DNA from: Volvariella volvacea V23
Taxonomy: Eukaryota; Basidiomycota; Agaricomycetes; Agaricales; Pluteaceae
Direction of reading: 5' to 3'
Assembly (NCBI GenBank): GCA_000349905.1
Contig: KB722743.1
Span: 263,082 to 299,719, forward strand
DNA: 36,638 bases
In this document: positions 35,113-36,638 of the stretch, in pieces
Position numbering within the stretch: the stretch's first letter is position 1
How the letters are laid out: each line of letters starts with the position of its first letter
Notes under the pieces: model-generated
The model's input: the letters and a program-made list of their open reading frames with translations, nothing else
Database searches by the model: none
What the model was told of the DNA's origin: nothing
Position numbers and translations under genes: made by a program

Positions 35113-36638
35113 ATGAACGACGCAGCAAGGTGGAATCAACCCATACAAGCTGAGCGCAAGCTACGGGTTATTTGTATCGGCGCAGGCGCTTCTGGCTTGA
35201 TTTTCGCCTACAAACTTCAGAGGTCTTTCACCAACATCGATCTGATGGTGTACGAAAAGAATAAGGGGATCGCAGGAACGTGGTTCGAGAACAAATATCC
35301 TGGGTGAGGTCCTCCTTGTGTTGAGGTAGTTGAGACTCAACCTACCACTGGCAGTTGCGCTTGCGATATCCCCTCCCATGCATATACCTACAGTTTTGAG
35401 CCCAATTCTGGATGGTCTTCGGTATTTGCTGGCTCGGACGAGATTGAATCCTACTTCAATGCATTCGCTACCAAGTATGACCTTTACAAATATTGCAAGA
35501 CGCTGCACCAGGTAGTAGGGGCGCACTGGGAAGAGGAAAAGGGGAGTTGGAGGGTTAACATTCATAATCTCGCAAATGGAGTTAGTTTTGTGGACGATTG
35601 TCACGTGTTGGTGAACGCTAGTGGGATACTGAACTCATGGAAATGGCCAGAGATAGAGGGCCTTGAGATGTTCAATGGACCGAGGATGCATACTACCCAC
35701 TGGGACAAGAGCGTGGATCTGAGAGGGAAGCATGTAGCAGTTATTGGAAATGGGTAAGCATATTTTTGCAGTATTCATCTGCTCAATTGCCACGATTTAT
35801 GTGTTTCTGCTGTTAGAGCGTCAGCCATTCAAATTATTCCAGCTATATACCCAGTTGTTGGCAGGATCACGACCTTTATTCGGTCTCCCACCTGGGTCAC
35901 TCTCCAACCAGGATTAGAAATTCGCCCCTACACTGAAGAAGAAAAGCACCGGTTTGCCAATGACCCATCTGGTTTGCTTCGGTATCGCAAGAAAATCGAG
36001 GCACGTTATCACGATCTCCTACCTCGCCTTATTGGCGATGCGAAAAAGAAAGAGGCTGCCCGCGCCTACTCTATACTAGAGATGAAGGATAGGCTTGGCG
36101 ATGACGTAGCTCTCGCTGCAAAGTTGACTCCAGATTGGTCGGTTGGGTGCCGTAGAGTTACTCCTGGCCCTGGGTACTTAGAGACATTGCGCAAAGAAAA
36201 TGTTGAAGTCGTATTGGGAGAGATTGATAGAATAACGGAAACAGGGTGTATAGCTGCACAGGGCAGACGGTACTACCAGTTCGACGTATTAATCTGTGCC
36301 ACTGGGTTCGATACATCGTTCGTACCAAGATTCCCCATCGTAGGAAGGGATGGAAAGAATCTAGTAGAAGAATGGGTGGGTGAACCAAAAGGATACTTTG
36401 GACTAGCGGCTGCAGGTTTCCCAAATTATTTCACCTTTATTGGGCCAAATAGTCCTATCGGCAGTGGAGCATTACCTCGGGTCTCCGGTCAGTATTCCAT
36501 TCTATTAGAAAACAGGTTTGGTTTCTCACCCAAAAAATGATAGAGGTGCAAGCAGATTATATGCTCAAGTTCATAAACCGCTTGCAGACCGAGAACATCC
36601 ATAGCTTCGCTCCCAAGGCTCAAGCCGTCGAAGATTTC
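35113..36638 (+). CDS. Baeyer-Villiger-type flavin monooxygenase, copy 2 (cut by window end)
   Basis: Spliced model: 35113-35303, 35355-35753, 35817-36487, 36544 to the window edge. Exons 2 and 3 have exactly the lengths of copy 1 (399 and 671 nt) and every intron has the same place and phase, while intron sequences and lengths differ. Motifs are GAGASG, FNGPRMHTTHWDKS (fingerprint with Asn for Lys), GNGASA (Ala for Ser relative to copy 1) and ATGFDTSF. The N-terminus is about 17 residues shorter: MNDAARWNQPIQ aligns with DDETRWKHPIQ of copy 1. The TAA just before the ATG makes this start firm unless there is an upstream spliced exon. The donor of the third intron is GTCAGT. About the last 118 residues lie beyond the window. 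The reaction class is the same; substrate unknown. Confidence 0.88.

Overview
This window is fungal nuclear DNA. The genes are broken by short GT-AG introns (43 to 158 nt, most near 50 to 60), and the protein families fit a filamentous basidiomycete, most likely an Agaricomycete. Cantharellales such as Rhizoctonia/Ceratobasidium is only a guess. All splice models below were built by hand: donor and acceptor sites, reading phase and remembered family conservation had to agree. No RNA data or database search was used.

Layout. 1-3.6 kb is AT-rich, gene-poor and decayed. It holds a fragment of an Agaricomycete hypothetical family, a cluster of palindromic AGGTTGA/TCAACCT words, a 29-bp tandem repeat and a frameshifted F-box/LRR-like relic. 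4.7-5.8 kb (+) is an intronless Ser/Thr-rich acidic protein of unknown function. 6.7-13.5 kb (-) holds three consecutive housekeeping genes: dolichyldiphosphatase (267 aa), phosphoglucomutase (564 aa) and a BCS1-type AAA ATPase (680 aa). 14.9-17.7 kb (-) is a Dal5/TNA1-type MFS transporter split into 21 exons, several only 4 to 20 nt long. 19.7-23.3 kb (+) holds two tandem PalI/SUR7-like four-TM membrane proteins with the same intron plan. 25.6-29.4 kb (-) is a Reg1-type PP1 regulatory subunit (1201 aa). 32.7 kb to the window end (+) holds two tandem Baeyer-Villiger-type flavin monooxygenases, the second cut off by the window edge.

How the genes relate. The genes are mostly independent functions: N-glycosylation lipid recycling, hexose-phosphate interconversion, mitochondrial AAA chaperone-like function, organic anion uptake, plasma-membrane or pH sensing, and glucose-repression phosphatase targeting. 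Two local tandem duplications are clear, the PalI-like pair and the monooxygenase pair. No operon-like or secondary-metabolite cluster can be claimed beyond the two adjacent monooxygenases.

The most unusual content is splicing architecture: a cascade of microexons in the MFS gene including a 4-nt exon, and a phosphoglucomutase whose stop codon sits alone behind the last intron.
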